Below, in pieces: positions 8,666 to 20,000 of a stretch of DNA of 64,000 bases (positions within the stretch are counted from its first letter, which is position 1; each line of letters starts with the position of its first letter). The translations under genes and the position numbers were made by a program. The stretch is from Chrysophaeum taylorii. Lineage: Eukaryota; Sar; Pelagophyceae; Pelagomonadales; Pelagomonadaceae. The stretch is taken from the NCBI GenBank assembly GCA_029834535.1, contig JAQMWT010000546.1, positions 62,001 through 126,000 on the forward strand, written 5' to 3'. The notes beneath the pieces are model-generated. The model was not told where the DNA came from. It saw only the letters and a list, made by a program, of their open reading frames with translations, and made no database searches.

Positions 8666-11600
8666 ATGGGGGTGGAAGAGGATATCCGGAAAGTCCAGCA
8701 AGCGCGGCAGTCCGTGAACGGGGTGGGTCTCGGGACCAAGCCGACGGGCGAGTTCGACACAGAACTGTATGGTGGTGGCACGTCGGCGCTGTCGGGGTAC
8801 GCACGCGAGGTCGTCGAGGAGGTGCCCGAGGATGAGGCTGATGATGGGGCGCCGAAAAAGAACGGGCTCCATCCCGCGACGTTGCAAAGCAAGGGGCCGA
8901 TCGACAGCGCGCCCGAGAACTTTGATCCCTTTGAGGAGCACCGCAAGCAGTCGGGGAAGACGACGATCGCCGAGCGCGAGGGCGAGTACCGGGCGCAGCG
9001 GCGAAATCGCGGGCTCTCGCCGGAGCGCACCGATGCCTTCGACGGCAAGACTCCGGCGCGCTCCTACAAGGACATAATGTTGTCGCAGAACCTCGACCGG
9101 GAGCGCGACGACGTGTTGCGGGAGATCGCGCGTCGGGACAAGGACGCGACCAACGGCGACGCGCCGCCCGAGACGACGGTCGAAGACGTCCCGGCGTCCA
9201 AGAAGCGACGCCGATGGGACGACCCGCGCGGTAAGCCGGCGGCGCCTTCGTACGCACGCGAGGAGAGCAAGTTCGACGCGACGCCGGGGCGCTTCAATGC
9301 GACGCCGGGGCGCTTCGATGCGACGCCGGGGCGCTTCGATGCGACGCCGGGTCGCTTCGATGCGACGCCGGGCAGGTTTGATGCGACACCGGGGCGCTTC
9401 GATGCGACGCCGGGTAGGTTTCAGGCAACGCCGGGCAGGTTTGATGCGACGCCCGGGAGGTTTCAGGCTACTCCGGGTCGTTTTGACGCCACACCCGGAA
9501 GGTTCCAGGCGACGCCGGGCCGTTTCGACGCCACGCCCGGCCGTTTCGACGCCACGCCCGGCCGTTTCGACGCCACGCCCGGCCGTTTCGACGCCACACC
9601 GGGTCGATTCGACGCCACGCCGGGTCGATTCGACGCCACGCCGGGTCGATTCGACGCCACGCCGGGTCGATTCGACGCCACGCCGGGTCGATTCGACGCC
9701 ACGCCCGGCCGGTTCGACGCGACGCCGGGCCGGTTCGAAGCGACACCGGGCCGGTTCGACGCCACGCCGAGCCGGTTCGACGCCACGCCGTCGCGATTCG
9801 GCTCGACGCCGTCGCGATTCGGCTCGACGCCGTCGCGCGCGAACGCGAAGACCGCAGGATCGACCTGGGAGGCGACGCCGGGTCGAGAAGCAGCGATCGC
9901 AGCGAGCGGGCGATGGGACGAGACACCTCTCGCTCCTGCCAAAATCGACGAGACGGCGACCAAGGCCCGCGGCGCCGCGAGCAGCAAGCGGAGCCGATGG
10001 GACGAGACGCCGATGGCGGACCGCGGCGCGATCGACGCGACCCCCGGCGCCGCCCGAATCGGGTCGGGCGACGCGACGCCCGCCGGGCTCGTCGGCGCGG
10101 CGACTCCGACGCCTTCGTCGTTCGCCGCCGCCTCGAGCCTCGCGGCCTCTGGCCCCGTCACGCCCGAGATGGCACAGAGGCTACGGTGGGAGCGCGAGAT
10201 GCACGAGCGGAATCGCTACCTGAGCGACGACGAGCTCGACCAGTTGTTTCCGGCGACGGGTTACAAGATCCTCGAGCCGCCCGCGGGCTACGCGCCCATT
10301 CACACCCCCTCGCGCAAGCTCCAGGCGACGCCGACTCCGCTCGGCGACGGCGCGGGGTTCTCCATCGCCGCGACGCCCATCGCCAAACCTGACCCGAACA
10401 TCGTCGGAATCCCCGGCTCGACCGACCCCAACGAGCTGCCCACTATCAAGCCCGAGGACTTCCAGTACTTCAGCAAACTGATGGAGGACGTCGACGAGGA
10501 CAACTTGAGCGCCGACGAGGCCAAGGAGTTGAAGATCATGCGATTGCTCCTCAAGATCAAGAATGGCACGCCGCCGCAACGCACGGATCCAGCGTCGTTT
10601 TTTTTGACCTCGTTCTATTATTATGTTGTCGTGACCGCGACGCGCGCTCTAAGATGGTGGGAATAATCGTTCGGGAACGAGGCGATCGAGCCCCCGCGAC
10701 GACGCGACCAAATTCTCGCTTCTTATTTGCTCGAAACGGCGGAATTCCGAAACTCATCGCGACTGGTGGCGTTGAGGATTCTTGACGCGCCGTCTGTGAA
10801 AGATGCGTGCTTTGGCGATATCGTCGCGCGCGAGCTCTCAACTTCTGCTTATGGATCCAGCAGCTCCGCGCTGGGTCGCGCTGATCGCTTCGTGTGGCCG
10901 AGCACCACCACCTCTTCGTCTTGTCTGCGTCGCGGCACACCCATCGCGTGTCGTCGTCGTCGTCTCGCGTTGTTTTGTCTTCCTTCGCGCGTGTGGTGTC
11001 TCTCTCGCGCGCTCTCAATCGTGAATTTCCACAGGTAAGACTGCGCTCAGACAGATAACCGACAAAGCGCGGGAGTTTGGCGCCGCTTCGCTCTTCAACC
11101 AAATCCTGCCTTTGCTCATGTCTCCGACGCTCGAGGACCAGGAGCGACATCTGCTCGTCAAGGTCATCGACCGCATTTTATACAAGCTCGACGACCTCGT
11201 GCGGCCCTTCGTCCACAAAATATTGGTGGTGATAGAGCCGCTCCTTATCGACGAGGATTACTACGCGCGCGTCGAAGGCCGCGAAATCATTTCGAACTTG
11301 GCCAAGGCTGCCGGCTTGGCGACGATGATCGCAACGATGCGACCGGACATCGACAACCTCGACGAGTACGTCCGAAACACTACGGCGCGCGCTTTCGCGG
11401 TCGTGGCCTCGGCGCTCGGGATTCCCGCGCTGCTGCCTTTTCTCAAGGCCGTATGTCAGTCGAGAAAATCTTGGCAGGCGAGGCATACTGGCATCAAGAT
11501 TGTCCAGCAGATCGCCATCTTGATGGGATGCGCGGTACTACCCCACTTGAGACAAATGGTTGAGATCATCGAGCACGGCCTCGTCGACGACCAGCAGAAG

Positions 11601-13637
11601 GTCCGCACGATCGCCTCGCTCGCGCTCGCCGCGCTCGCCGAGGCCGCACACCCGTACGGGATCGAGTCGTTCGACAGCGTTTTGAAGCCGCTCTGGAAGG
11701 GCATCCGTCACCACCGCGGCAAGGGCCTCGCCGCGTTTCTCAAGGCCATCGGCTTCATCATTCCTCTTATGGACGCCAACTACGCAAACTACTACACGCG
11801 CGAGGTGATGATCATCGTGATCCGCGAGTTCCAAAGCCCCGACGAAGAGATGAAGAAGATCGTCCTCAAGGTTGTCAAGCACGGACGCAGCGTCCAGTTC
11901 TGTTTGTCGTCGAGTTTTATCTTTCCCTTTTCTCGACACCTGACCTCGATGCACCCGCAGGCAATGCACGGCGACGGACGGCGTCGAGGCCTCGTACGTC
12001 CGCTCGGAGATCCTGCCCGAGTTTTTCAGAAACTTCTGGGTGCGGCGCATGGCCCTCGACCGCCGCAACTACAAGCAAGTCGTCGAGACGACTGTCGAGA
12101 TCGCCAACAAGGTCGGCGCCGCCGAAGTCATCGGCCGCATCTGCGACGATTTGAAGGACGAGTCGGAGCCGTACCGCCGCATGGTCATGGAAACGGTCGA
12201 GCACGTCGTCCAAGACCTCGGCGCGGCAGACATCGACGAGCGCCTCGAGGAGCAGCTTATCGACGGTATCCTGTACGCCTTCCAGGAGCAAGCTTCCGAC
12301 GACACCGAAGCCATGCTCTCGGGGTTCGGCGTCGTCGTCAACGCGCTCGGCCTCCGCACCAAGCCGTACCTTCCACAAATCTGTGGGACTATCAAGTGGC
12401 GCCTCAACAACAAGTCGGCGTCCGTGCGCATGCAGGCGGCCGACCTCATTGCTCGCATTGCCGTCGTCATGAAGACGTGCGGCGAGGAGCAACTCATGGG
12501 CCACCTTGGCGTCGTGTTGTACGAGTACCTCGGCGAGGAGTACCCCGAGGTCCTCGGCTCGATCCTCGGCGCGCTCAAGGCCATCGTCAACGTCATCGGC
12601 ATGAGCGCCATGACGCCTCCGATCAAGGACCTGTTGCCGCGTCTCACGCCCATCCTCAAGAATCGACACGAGAAGGTCCAAGAGAATTGCATAGGCGAGT
12701 GTGTGTGTGCGTGTGTTAATAGACGTGTTGTTCTTTTTGGTTTCTCTTGCAGTATCGTGAGACGAATAACGCAGATCTCGTGGGTCGCATCGCCGATCGA
12801 GGCGCCGAGTTCGTCGCTGCGCGCGAGTGGATGCGTATCTGCTTTGAGCTCCTCGAGATGCTCAAGGCGCACAAGAAGGCGATTCGCCGCGCGGCCGTCA
12901 ACACGTTCGGCTACATCGCCAAAGCGATCGGCCCGCAGGACGTGCTTCACACGCTTCTCAACAATCTCAAGGTTCAAGAGCGCCAAAATCGCGTTTGTAC
13001 CACCGTCGCGATCGGTGAGTGGCGTGACTTGACTTGATGGTAAATCGCGAAAAAGGCCTTCCTCGTCTTAGGCATTGTCGCCGAAACGTGCGCCCCGTTC
13101 ACGGTCTTACCAGCTTTGATGAACGAGTATCGCGTCCCCGAGCTCAACGTCCAGAACGGCGTCCTTAAGGCACTCAGCTTCATGTTCGAGTACATCGGCG
13201 AGATGGGCAAGGACTACACGTACGCCGTGGTCCCGTTGTTGGAAGACGCTCTCATGGACCGCGACCTGGTCCATCGCCAGACCGCGTGTGCCGCCATCAA
13301 GCACCTCGCGCTCGGCGTCGCCGGCCTCGGCTGCGAAGACGCGCTCCTGCATTTGATGAACTACGTGTGGCCGAACGTGTTTGAAACGAGTCCTCACGTC
13401 ATCGCCGCGGTCTTTGAAGCAATCGAGGGCTTCACGGTGTCGCTCGGCGTCCCCGTTGTCTTCACCTACGTTCTTTCGGGCTTGTATCACCCTGCTCGCC
13501 GCGTCCGCGAAGTCTACTGGAAAATCTACAACACGCTGTACATTTACGGGGCAGATGCGCTCAACTCGTGCCATCCTGCTCTCGAAAACGACGGTGTAAA
13601 CACCTACCGGCGAACAATGCTCGAGGTCTTTCTGTGA
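8666..13637 (+). CDS. SF3B1: Splicing factor 3B subunit 1 (SF3B1/SF3b155)
   Basis: Five exons (8666-10580, 11035-11878, 11961-12694, 12775-13014, 13072-13637) give 1432 residues. SF3B1 is the large HEAT-repeat protein of the U2 snRNP that clamps the branch-point helix. The N-terminus keeps ELYGG, a DPFEEHR block, KKRRRWDDP and several RWDETP motifs that bind U2AF-type partners. Residues about 202-390 are 27 tandem RFDATPG-type heptads. The C-terminal HEAT part is nearly identical to animal SF3B1, for example [39 protein letters not shown] and [20 protein letters not shown]. Matching conserved sequence exactly at the first three junctions (QR/KTALRQ, VVK/QCTATDG, NCI/DLVGRI) requires GC-AG introns with donors GCACGG, GCACGG and GCGAGT. 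The fourth intron is GTGAGT...TTAG. Introns are 454, 82, 80 and 57 nt. Confidence 0.95.
9269..9835 (+). repeat. 21-bp coding minisatellite, 27 copies, in SF3B1
   Basis: Twenty-seven head-to-tail 21-bp units encode [R/K]F-x-x-TP-[G/S] heptads. Most units are RFDATPG; variants have N, Q, E or GS at positions 3-4, and the last four end in TPS. Third codon positions vary between blocks of units (for example GGGCGC versus GGTCGA versus GGCCGT), which shows successive rounds of local duplication under protein-level selection. Confidence 0.95.
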
Positions 13638-13771
13638 TACTTGCTGAAAAATTTTCTGGTTTATAGTTTCCTGCGCCCATACATTTCCCATCGTTCGTTC
13701 TCTGCGCACGCGCGTAGACTGCCGTCGCCGCCACCGGGCATTGAGCCCCTGTCCTCCCGAGTGCCGCCCCC

Positions 13772-13802
<31 letters not shown>

Positions 13803-14105
13803 ATTATCGCATCATCCTCAAGACCCTCCTTTCTGAAATTTATGAGTCTTGTAACACTGACCGTCGTGCCGAGCAAGCGACCTTCGCAAGCGACCCTCGT
13901 GCCCCCCCCCCCCCCTTCGCTTGCTCTCTTTTCTCTTTTTTGAGAGTCCGTTGTCGTTGCTGCAGAGAATGAGTAGGAAGTAGAAATAAGAAGTGCGCAC
14001 GACGACGTGGTTGTCCGGTTAATTAACATCACCCTCGACCTGAAGTGGTGAAAGTTCAAAAATATACTACGGCGCGTAGCACTGTTGGCACAGCAGCCAC
14101 CTGTG
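13638..14105. other. Intergenic between SF3B1 and GT31 gene
   Basis: Two genes converge here. The stretch holds an ATG trinucleotide run (about 13775-13806) and a poly-C run (about 13899-13913). I see no gene. Confidence 0.5.
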
Positions 14106-15404
14106 CTAGCTCTCGGCGCGCTTGATCTTAAAGCGAGGCTGCTTGACCCACGCGAGATTGTCGTAACCTTCGCATGCGGGCCGACCGGCGACTCGATTTT
14201 CGTGAATCGCGAGGATGCCGAGCGGCGTGAGGTCCGCGAGCGAGATGGCCCCAAGTAGGCAGCCGAAGAGGCGGGCGTTGGCGAATTGCTCGGTGTGCTG
14301 GGGTTTGACGCCAATAGCGAACATCCAGACAGCCATAGAAACGTCCTCCAGGGTACCAACGGCGGCAAGGCGCGGGGTGGAGGCGACGAACTCGGCGCAG
14401 TCGCGAGAAAGGATGTAATGGGGCCCGATCGCGAAGGGGGGGAGTTCGGACATGGGGTAGGCCCCGTGAGGGAGAAAGTTGCGATGCTTTGGGTCGCGTT
14501 GCGGCAGCTTGGGCTGGTTGAAGTGCTCGGCCCATACCTGGCCGCCGTAGAAGTTCTCTTTCGGGAGAGTCGGGAGCGCCTCGACGAGCCTCGGCGCGTC
14601 GATGAGGACATCATCGTCGACCAGCATGATGAAGGGTGTCGCGGGGAACTCGATCACGGCGTAACGCAAAAACTCCTTGGTTTTTGCGACGAGCGTAGCG
14701 TAGCCGTCGTCGACGGAAAACGACGGCGGGACGAGCAGGTCGCCAAAGACGTCGTCTTCTCTCTCCAGTTGTCGCTGGTACTGCGATTTGCCGATCGCGA
14801 AGCGGACCTCGACGAGACCCGAACTGAGCCAGGTCCGGCGCATCGCGTCGCGAGCAACCACGTTATCGGCCGAGCACTTGACGCCGACGACGAGGTTCGG
14901 TCGCTCGGCGCCGACCCAGCTACCTCGACGCAGTTCCTCGAAGTACGCCGGGGGCGGCCCGCCGTGCCACCACGCGATGATATCCCGGGTGCGCTTATCT
15001 TCCTCGGCCTTGAGTTGCCAGAATCTCGCGCCATCCTCTGTCTCGAGCGGCGTCTCGACGACGCGAAAACGGGTCGTCGCGTTGCAACACGGCCGCAGCA
15101 GGTGCGAACCGTCCCTCGTGTCGATCAGCACGCACGTCATGCGATGCTCTCCAACCTCGAGGTCTCCAATTTCGAGGCGCGTGCTCTCGAGGCGCTCGCA
15201 CTCGATTCCGCGTCCGTCGACGGCGCAGCACAAACGCGCGCTCTGACCAAAGTCGGCCATGAATCGCCGATGGTCGTCGACCCATAGGTCCACCTCGGGC
15301 TCCACGCGCCGCAGCACCGTGCTCCCATTCCGCGGCGTGCGGAACCCCAGCCGCACCTCGGCCAAGGCGCAGACGACGACGACGACGACGACCCAGAATA
15401 TCAT
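14106..15404 (-). CDS. GT31-family glycosyltransferase (beta-1,3-galactosyltransferase type)
   Basis: A single-exon frame of 432 residues. The start chosen is the first ATG, which opens directly into a signal-anchor (MIFWVVVVVVVCALA), as expected for a type II Golgi membrane protein. The catalytic domain fills the C-terminal 270 residues and shows the family motifs in order: RDAMRRTWLSSG near residue 185, then FIMLVDDDVLID near 260 with the metal-binding DDD. Next come ENFYGGQVW, PPFAIGPHYILSRD, and the EDVSMAVW acidic motif near 365. Members of this family move galactose or GlcNAc from UDP-sugar in a beta-1,3 linkage onto glycans. The N-terminal 130 residues between anchor and catalytic domain are Cys-containing and unassigned. 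Acceptor and donor cannot be read from sequence. Confidence 0.85.
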   Translation of the reverse strand: MIFWVVVVVVVCALAEVRLGFRTPRNGSTVLRRVEPEVDLWVDDHRRFMADFGQSARLCCAVDGRGIECERLESTRLEIGDLEVGEHRMTCVLIDTRDGSHLLRPCCNATTRFRVVETPLETEDGARFWQLKAEEDKRTRDIIAWWHGGPPPAYFEELRRGSWVGAERPNLVVGVKCSADNVVARDAMRRTWLSSGLVEVRFAIGKSQYQRQLEREDDVFGDLLVPPSFSVDDGYATLVAKTKEFLRYAVIEFPATPFIMLVDDDVLIDAPRLVEALPTLPKENFYGGQVWAEHFNQPKLPQRDPKHRNFLPHGAYPMSELPPFAIGPHYILSRDCAEFVASTPRLAAVGTLEDVSMAVWMFAIGVKPQHTEQFANARLFGCLLGAISLADLTPLGILAIHENRVAGRPACEGYDNLAWVKQPRFKIKRAES

Positions 15405-15596
15405 CGTCGGATTGTTCGGCGCTATCACGAGAGGGGGGAAATAAATAAATTAATTAGTGTGCGCAGCCTCTGTTCTTTTCAGAGGAGGATCGGCGGATGA
15501 CCCGACGACCAACCCGGCGGCGGCGGCGGCGCGGGGTCGGCGCAAAAAAGAGGCCACTTGCGTCGCTTCGTCGACGCGAGAGACGATAATAATAAT

Positions 15597-15965
15597 CTAC
15601 TTTTTCGATGCGGAATAGGGAAGGGCGCCGTCGACGCGGACGAAGATGGTGGAATGTGGCGTGATCGCGGGAAAGTCGCTGAGGGTGAGGGGGTCGAGCA
15701 TGACCTGATCGTCAAGGAAGAGGCGCTGGCTCCCCATCGGAATCTCGTATTCGTCCTCGACGAAGGACTTGAGGAGCTGGACGGTGTGGCCCATCTTGAA
15801 CCGCTTCTCGCCCTCGCTGCCGTCGGGGAGTTCAAAAACCACCAAAACTTCCTCGCCGAGCGCCTGTTCGAGCTTGTCGTAGTCCTCGTCCGGCGCGAAC
15901 TCGGCCTTGGCGACGGCTGCCATGTCGAGCTCCTGGATTCTTGCACCATTTTTTTCTTCGGCCAT
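15597..15965 (-). CDS. Small ubiquitin-like domain protein
   Basis: The frame from the first ATG gives 122 residues. Residues about 38-112 look like a ubiquitin fold: a beta-hairpin (EVLVVFELPDGSEGEKRF), a helix (TVQLLKSFVEDEYEI), then the IPMGSQRLFLDDQVML region corresponding to the KxxxxYxGxxLxDxxTL part of ubiquitin, and a last strand (TIFVRVDG). There is no C-terminal GG, so it is probably not conjugated to other proteins; it could be a UBL adaptor. An upstream in-frame TTG would extend it but looks like leader sequence. It is divergent from the next gene, with only 88 bp between their ATGs. Confidence 0.65.
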   Translation of the reverse strand: MAEEKNGARIQELDMAAVAKAEFAPDEDYDKLEQALGEEVLVVFELPDGSEGEKRFKMGHTVQLLKSFVEDEYEIPMGSQRLFLDDQVMLDPLTLSDFPAITPHSTIFVRVDGALPYSASKK

Positions 15966-16053
15966 CGGCGTTACGGGACTCACGCTTACCCGCTTTGAAT
16001 CTCCGTCCCCTGAATCTACGATCGCCAGACTCAAGTGTTCAATTCAACGTTTG

Positions 16054-16725
16054 ATGACGATGATGACATTTTTTCTCTCTTGGGCCCTCATCTTCGGCCC
16101 CATCGTCTCCGCATTTCTGGCCCCTACCCTCGACGCAACCAGCGAAGGACGACGACTAGTCGCGGCGCCGACCTTGGCCGACACCGAGTTCGACCTTCCG
16201 GGCCTGAACGAACCTCTGGCTACGACCCGACGACGGCCGCCGTCCGACTTCGAGCTCAATCTCGGGCGGTCCCTCGACGCGATCCGCTCCGATTTTCCAG
16301 AGTTTATGGACCGAGAACTCGATTGGGACGTCTACGCTCGCGACGTCCAGCTCGTCGACCCTTCGGGCGTCCAGGTTGTTGGTCTCGACAAATTTAAGCA
16401 GATCCTCAGCACCATTCGTCTCATGAGACGCATGGCCATGGACGACGTCTCGCTCCGCTTCCGCCTCAGGTACGACTGGACCCGCCGCACCGTCGTCGTC
16501 AATTGGTACTCGACCTGGTACTGGAAAGGCACGACCAGTCACCCGCTCCGCTTGGACGCGGTCACCTACTTCGATCTCGACGACGATGCGCGCGTCCAGC
16601 GCATTCAAGTCGACCGCTTTGCGCTCAACAACCGAGGCCATCGTTTGCCCGCTAACAGCCTCGTTGCCACTTTTTTCGCCAAGCTCCAGAACGCCGGCCG
16701 GAAAGCCCCGGTCCCCGCCTTCTGA
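16054..16725 (+). CDS. DUF2358 (NTF2-like) protein, probably plastid-targeted
   Basis: A 223-residue frame. It starts with a hydrophobic signal peptide (MTMMTFFLSWALIFGPIVSA) directly followed by FLAP, resembling the ASAFAP cleavage motif that sends proteins into secondary plastids of ochrophytes. The body, from about residue 75, matches the DUF2358 pattern: a first helix with LDAIRSDFPEFMDRELDW, then VYARDVQLVDPSG, a central LDKFKQILSTIR helix and beta-strands including VVVNWYSTWYWKG. DUF2358 proteins are SnoaL/NTF2-fold proteins of plants, algae and cyanobacteria with no settled function. The plastid location is an inference from the N-terminus. The first of two close in-frame ATGs was taken as start. 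Confidence 0.75.
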   Translation: MTMMTFFLSWALIFGPIVSAFLAPTLDATSEGRRLVAAPTLADTEFDLPGLNEPLATTRRRPPSDFELNLGRSLDAIRSDFPEFMDRELDWDVYARDVQLVDPSGVQVVGLDKFKQILSTIRLMRRMAMDDVSLRFRLRYDWTRRTVVVNWYSTWYWKGTTSHPLRLDAVTYFDLDDDARVQRIQVDRFALNNRGHRLPANSLVATFFAKLQNAGRKAPVPAF

Positions 16726-17036
16726 TGTGATGAATTATGAGGTGAGCTTCCCCAACCGCGCGGCTTGGTCTTCGGATGATGCTCCTCTGCGCGATTTGTT
16801 TGTGTCGTGATAACTACAAAACAGATTTTATATTATTGATAATCGTCGTCGACGACGACGACGCGGATTATTTTTATGAGCGGCCTTCTACGACCGGAAA
16901 ACGATCGTAGTTTCGAAGGCCACGTAGGAGAGCGGTCATCATAAAAGTCGTTCGTGTGTTTCGATGGGGCGGCGAACGACGCTGGGAGCCGACAACTCAA
17001 CATTATTGTTTAGATAATATGGCGCGCGCAGCGACT
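16726..17036. other. Intergenic with GAC run
   Basis: Two genes converge here. A CGT/GAC trinucleotide stretch lies near 16845-16861. A short imperfect inverted repeat (GGCCTTCTACGA... and ...CGAAGGCC, about 16882-16921) could form a hairpin, possibly a 3' processing signal. No gene is visible. Confidence 0.35.
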
Positions 17037-20000
17037 TCACGCCGCTACGACGGGTGTGCCGCGCTCGAAAAGGGAGAGCGCAGTGAGTGTGTCGTTGGTC
17101 GGCGACAACGGAAGATCGATGTAGTCCATAGCCAGCAGGTCGAAGTGGCTTATCTTGCTTCCTTCGTCTTCGCAGACTTTCGCCAGCAAATCTTGGATAC
17201 GTCCACGTGCGAACTCGAGTCTCGCACGGTGCCAGAACTGGTCCCCCTCGTATGGAATTATATCGTGCGATGTGCCCGGATGTCGTTGGCGTTCTACGGC
17301 GTCATCGGTGCGCGTGTCTTTATCGGGGACGTCGCGAGCTTGGGCGTCCGGTGTGACGCCGCTCGACTTTTCAGCGGGCCGCAGGTACTGAACGTCGCAA
17401 ACCGACATAGAAGAAGTGTAAGGCATAACATCGCTGTCGTCGACCGAGAGCGACAAGTCTCGGGGAAGTACGCCCGTTTGTACGCGGAGCCGTTTCACAA
17501 GAGCCTCGGCGAGGTTGACCTCGTCAATCGAGCCAATTTTTGTCGCGACGATTTCTAAATCGCGAGATTCAACGAGCATGACGAGTGTCCGCCGAGGTTC
17601 AAACAAGAAAACTCTCACCTCGAGCAAGAGATGGAGGCCAGGCGACGTCGACGATGATGAAACAGAGAAGACGGCACAGGCCGCGCGCCAGCCACTAACG
17701 TGCGTTTTTATCGTCGACAAGAGCTTCCGTCGCTGCTCTCGTCGCCTCTCTTTCGAGGCAGGCCGAGGTGACGGCGTTTGAAAAGTCATGCTGAGCGTGC
17801 TCCGGCGCAGCTCGGCACAAAGACGCGCCTCGGCGTCGGCAAGCGCCTTCTCTCGCCTGATCTCGAGGTCGCGCGCCCGAAGGAGCTGGATGTCGTCGAG
17901 GTAGCTCGCCGAGTCTTCTTCGGTAACCTGCGTCGTCGTCCCCCACGGATCGATGGCAACGTCACGCTCGCCGCCGAGCGCGATGAAGAGCTTTGTGATG
18001 TCGTGGTGCTTCGCGAAGAGGGCAAGAAGGTGAGGCAATTTTTTGTCGAGAGGCACACTCCACGATGACGGAATGAGAGCGTCGGCCGATCGGCACAAAA
18101 CTTCGTTAAAGTCGGTTCTCGTGAGATAGACGTGCTCATCCGTGGCGCTCGTTGCGGCCTGCGTCCGCCTTTCGCTCTGCTGGACCGTGGGCTTGGACAT
18201 GACGTACGCGATCCGCGCGGAGAGCTGCGTGAACGTGGTGACTTCGTAGACCGTCTGCTCAACCATGCGGAGCCAGGTGTCGATGTTGAGCAGACGATCG
18301 TCGTACGCGAGCGCCTGAAACTGGTTGCCTTGTTCGGTGAATGAATGCTTTCGACGCGTCGCGGTGCCGCCGCCGATCTCGGTTGACGTCGTTGAGATTA
18401 CGCTTAGTCGCCTCCGGCTCTTTGTCCAGAGCGCATCGATGAGCTTGGCGTATTTCTCCAGCAGGATTCCGACGCCCGGTTTGTAGAGGCGCTTCCTGCG
18501 ATACTCGTCACCGAGCTCGAGCACACGCTGTTCCCTAGCCTTTGGAATAACCTCTCGTTCGAGAAGACGTTGCACTGCCTCGGCGGGTGTTAAGAGATCG
18601 TAGCGCTTGATCGCCGCACGCACGACAGCCTCGAGGAATTCGCAGCGGGTAAGCACCTTGTCTGCCGTTTCCTTGACACCCGCCGGAGGAATGTTGGCGG
18701 CAATAAAGACGATGTCCAGCTCCTCGAGGTTACACTGTTGGCCGTAGGTCACGCCACACACGGTTACAAAATCTCGCCACTCGTTCCACTGAATCGAAAA
18801 AGGCCACCCTTCGCCCAACGCAGAAAAATAGCGATGAATGAGCTGGAGCTCGCCGAAGAAACGCTGCATAACCGCCGTAACTCGAGCATACTCGTCGCGA
18901 TTGCCGCGGAGAAGCTGCAGCACTTTCGATCGATCAAGATCTGACGCTGCAGTCGTATCAAGAAAGGCCCGCGTGTCGTAGAACGCCTTGCAATCCGCCT
19001 CCTTGGGCCGGAGTTTCCAGACACTGTTCCTTAGCGTCCACTTTCTCGACTCGAGAGTCCGACCGCTCGACGACTCGACGCGTTCCACCATTGTTGCTGG
19101 CACTGCACGCATGCGGATCATTTTCTTGTCTCTTGTCGAGTCACCAGGCACAGATCTGGAAGGGTACACCACGGCTATAACTTCATCTGGAATCGTTGCG
19201 CGGTACCTTTGTGGGTGTTCGGCCGCGACCTGAGCAGGCTTTCCGCGCTGCTGTGTAGCGTGCTCGGCTGCGTCGATGACAGGCTGCTCTCCACCGGCAA
19301 TTGTTGTATTTTCCACGCCAAGCGTCGTGATCGACGTGCGCTTGGCGATTGCTCGCACAAGTTCGAGCGATGCCCTCTCGCCGAGCCGCTGAAAGCCGAG
19401 ATGGAGTGACGCAAGCGACGCGCACCTGCAGCCCACCCGAAGTGCCGCGGCCACGAGAAGCCCGCTCGCCTCTCCAAGGCGATTCGACGCACAGTTCAGG
19501 TGTTCGAGCTGATGCCCGAAGCAAACGAGATGAGCTAGGGCGTCGGCGGCGCTATCGTTAAGTGACCCGAACGACAAATCGAGGTATTTTAATGACGTCG
19601 CGTTCCACAAAATGGCCTCGCCGCCAGACTGGATGACGTTGAACGACAGATCCAGGCATTCGAGCGTGTGACACGCGCCAAGCGCGACACCAAGGGCGAG
19701 GCCACCCAGCTCTCCGATATGGCTGTGGGACATGCGAAGCGTCCGTAAGCGACTCGCACCCAATGCGTCGGCAATGGCTACTGCACCCTCGGTTCTCACA
19801 CGATTTCGGCAAAGCGATACGTGCACGAGTTGAAATCGCCGCAATGCTCGACCAATCGCAGTCGCCCCTTCAGGGCCAAGACCACAGTTAGAGAAGTCGA
19901 CAGACGTTACAGTTGCGCTGAGTGAGTCCACGATCGAAACTACACCCCGATCACCAAAAAGCGAGTTTCCAGCCAGTCGTAGCTCTTCGATGCACTCGTT

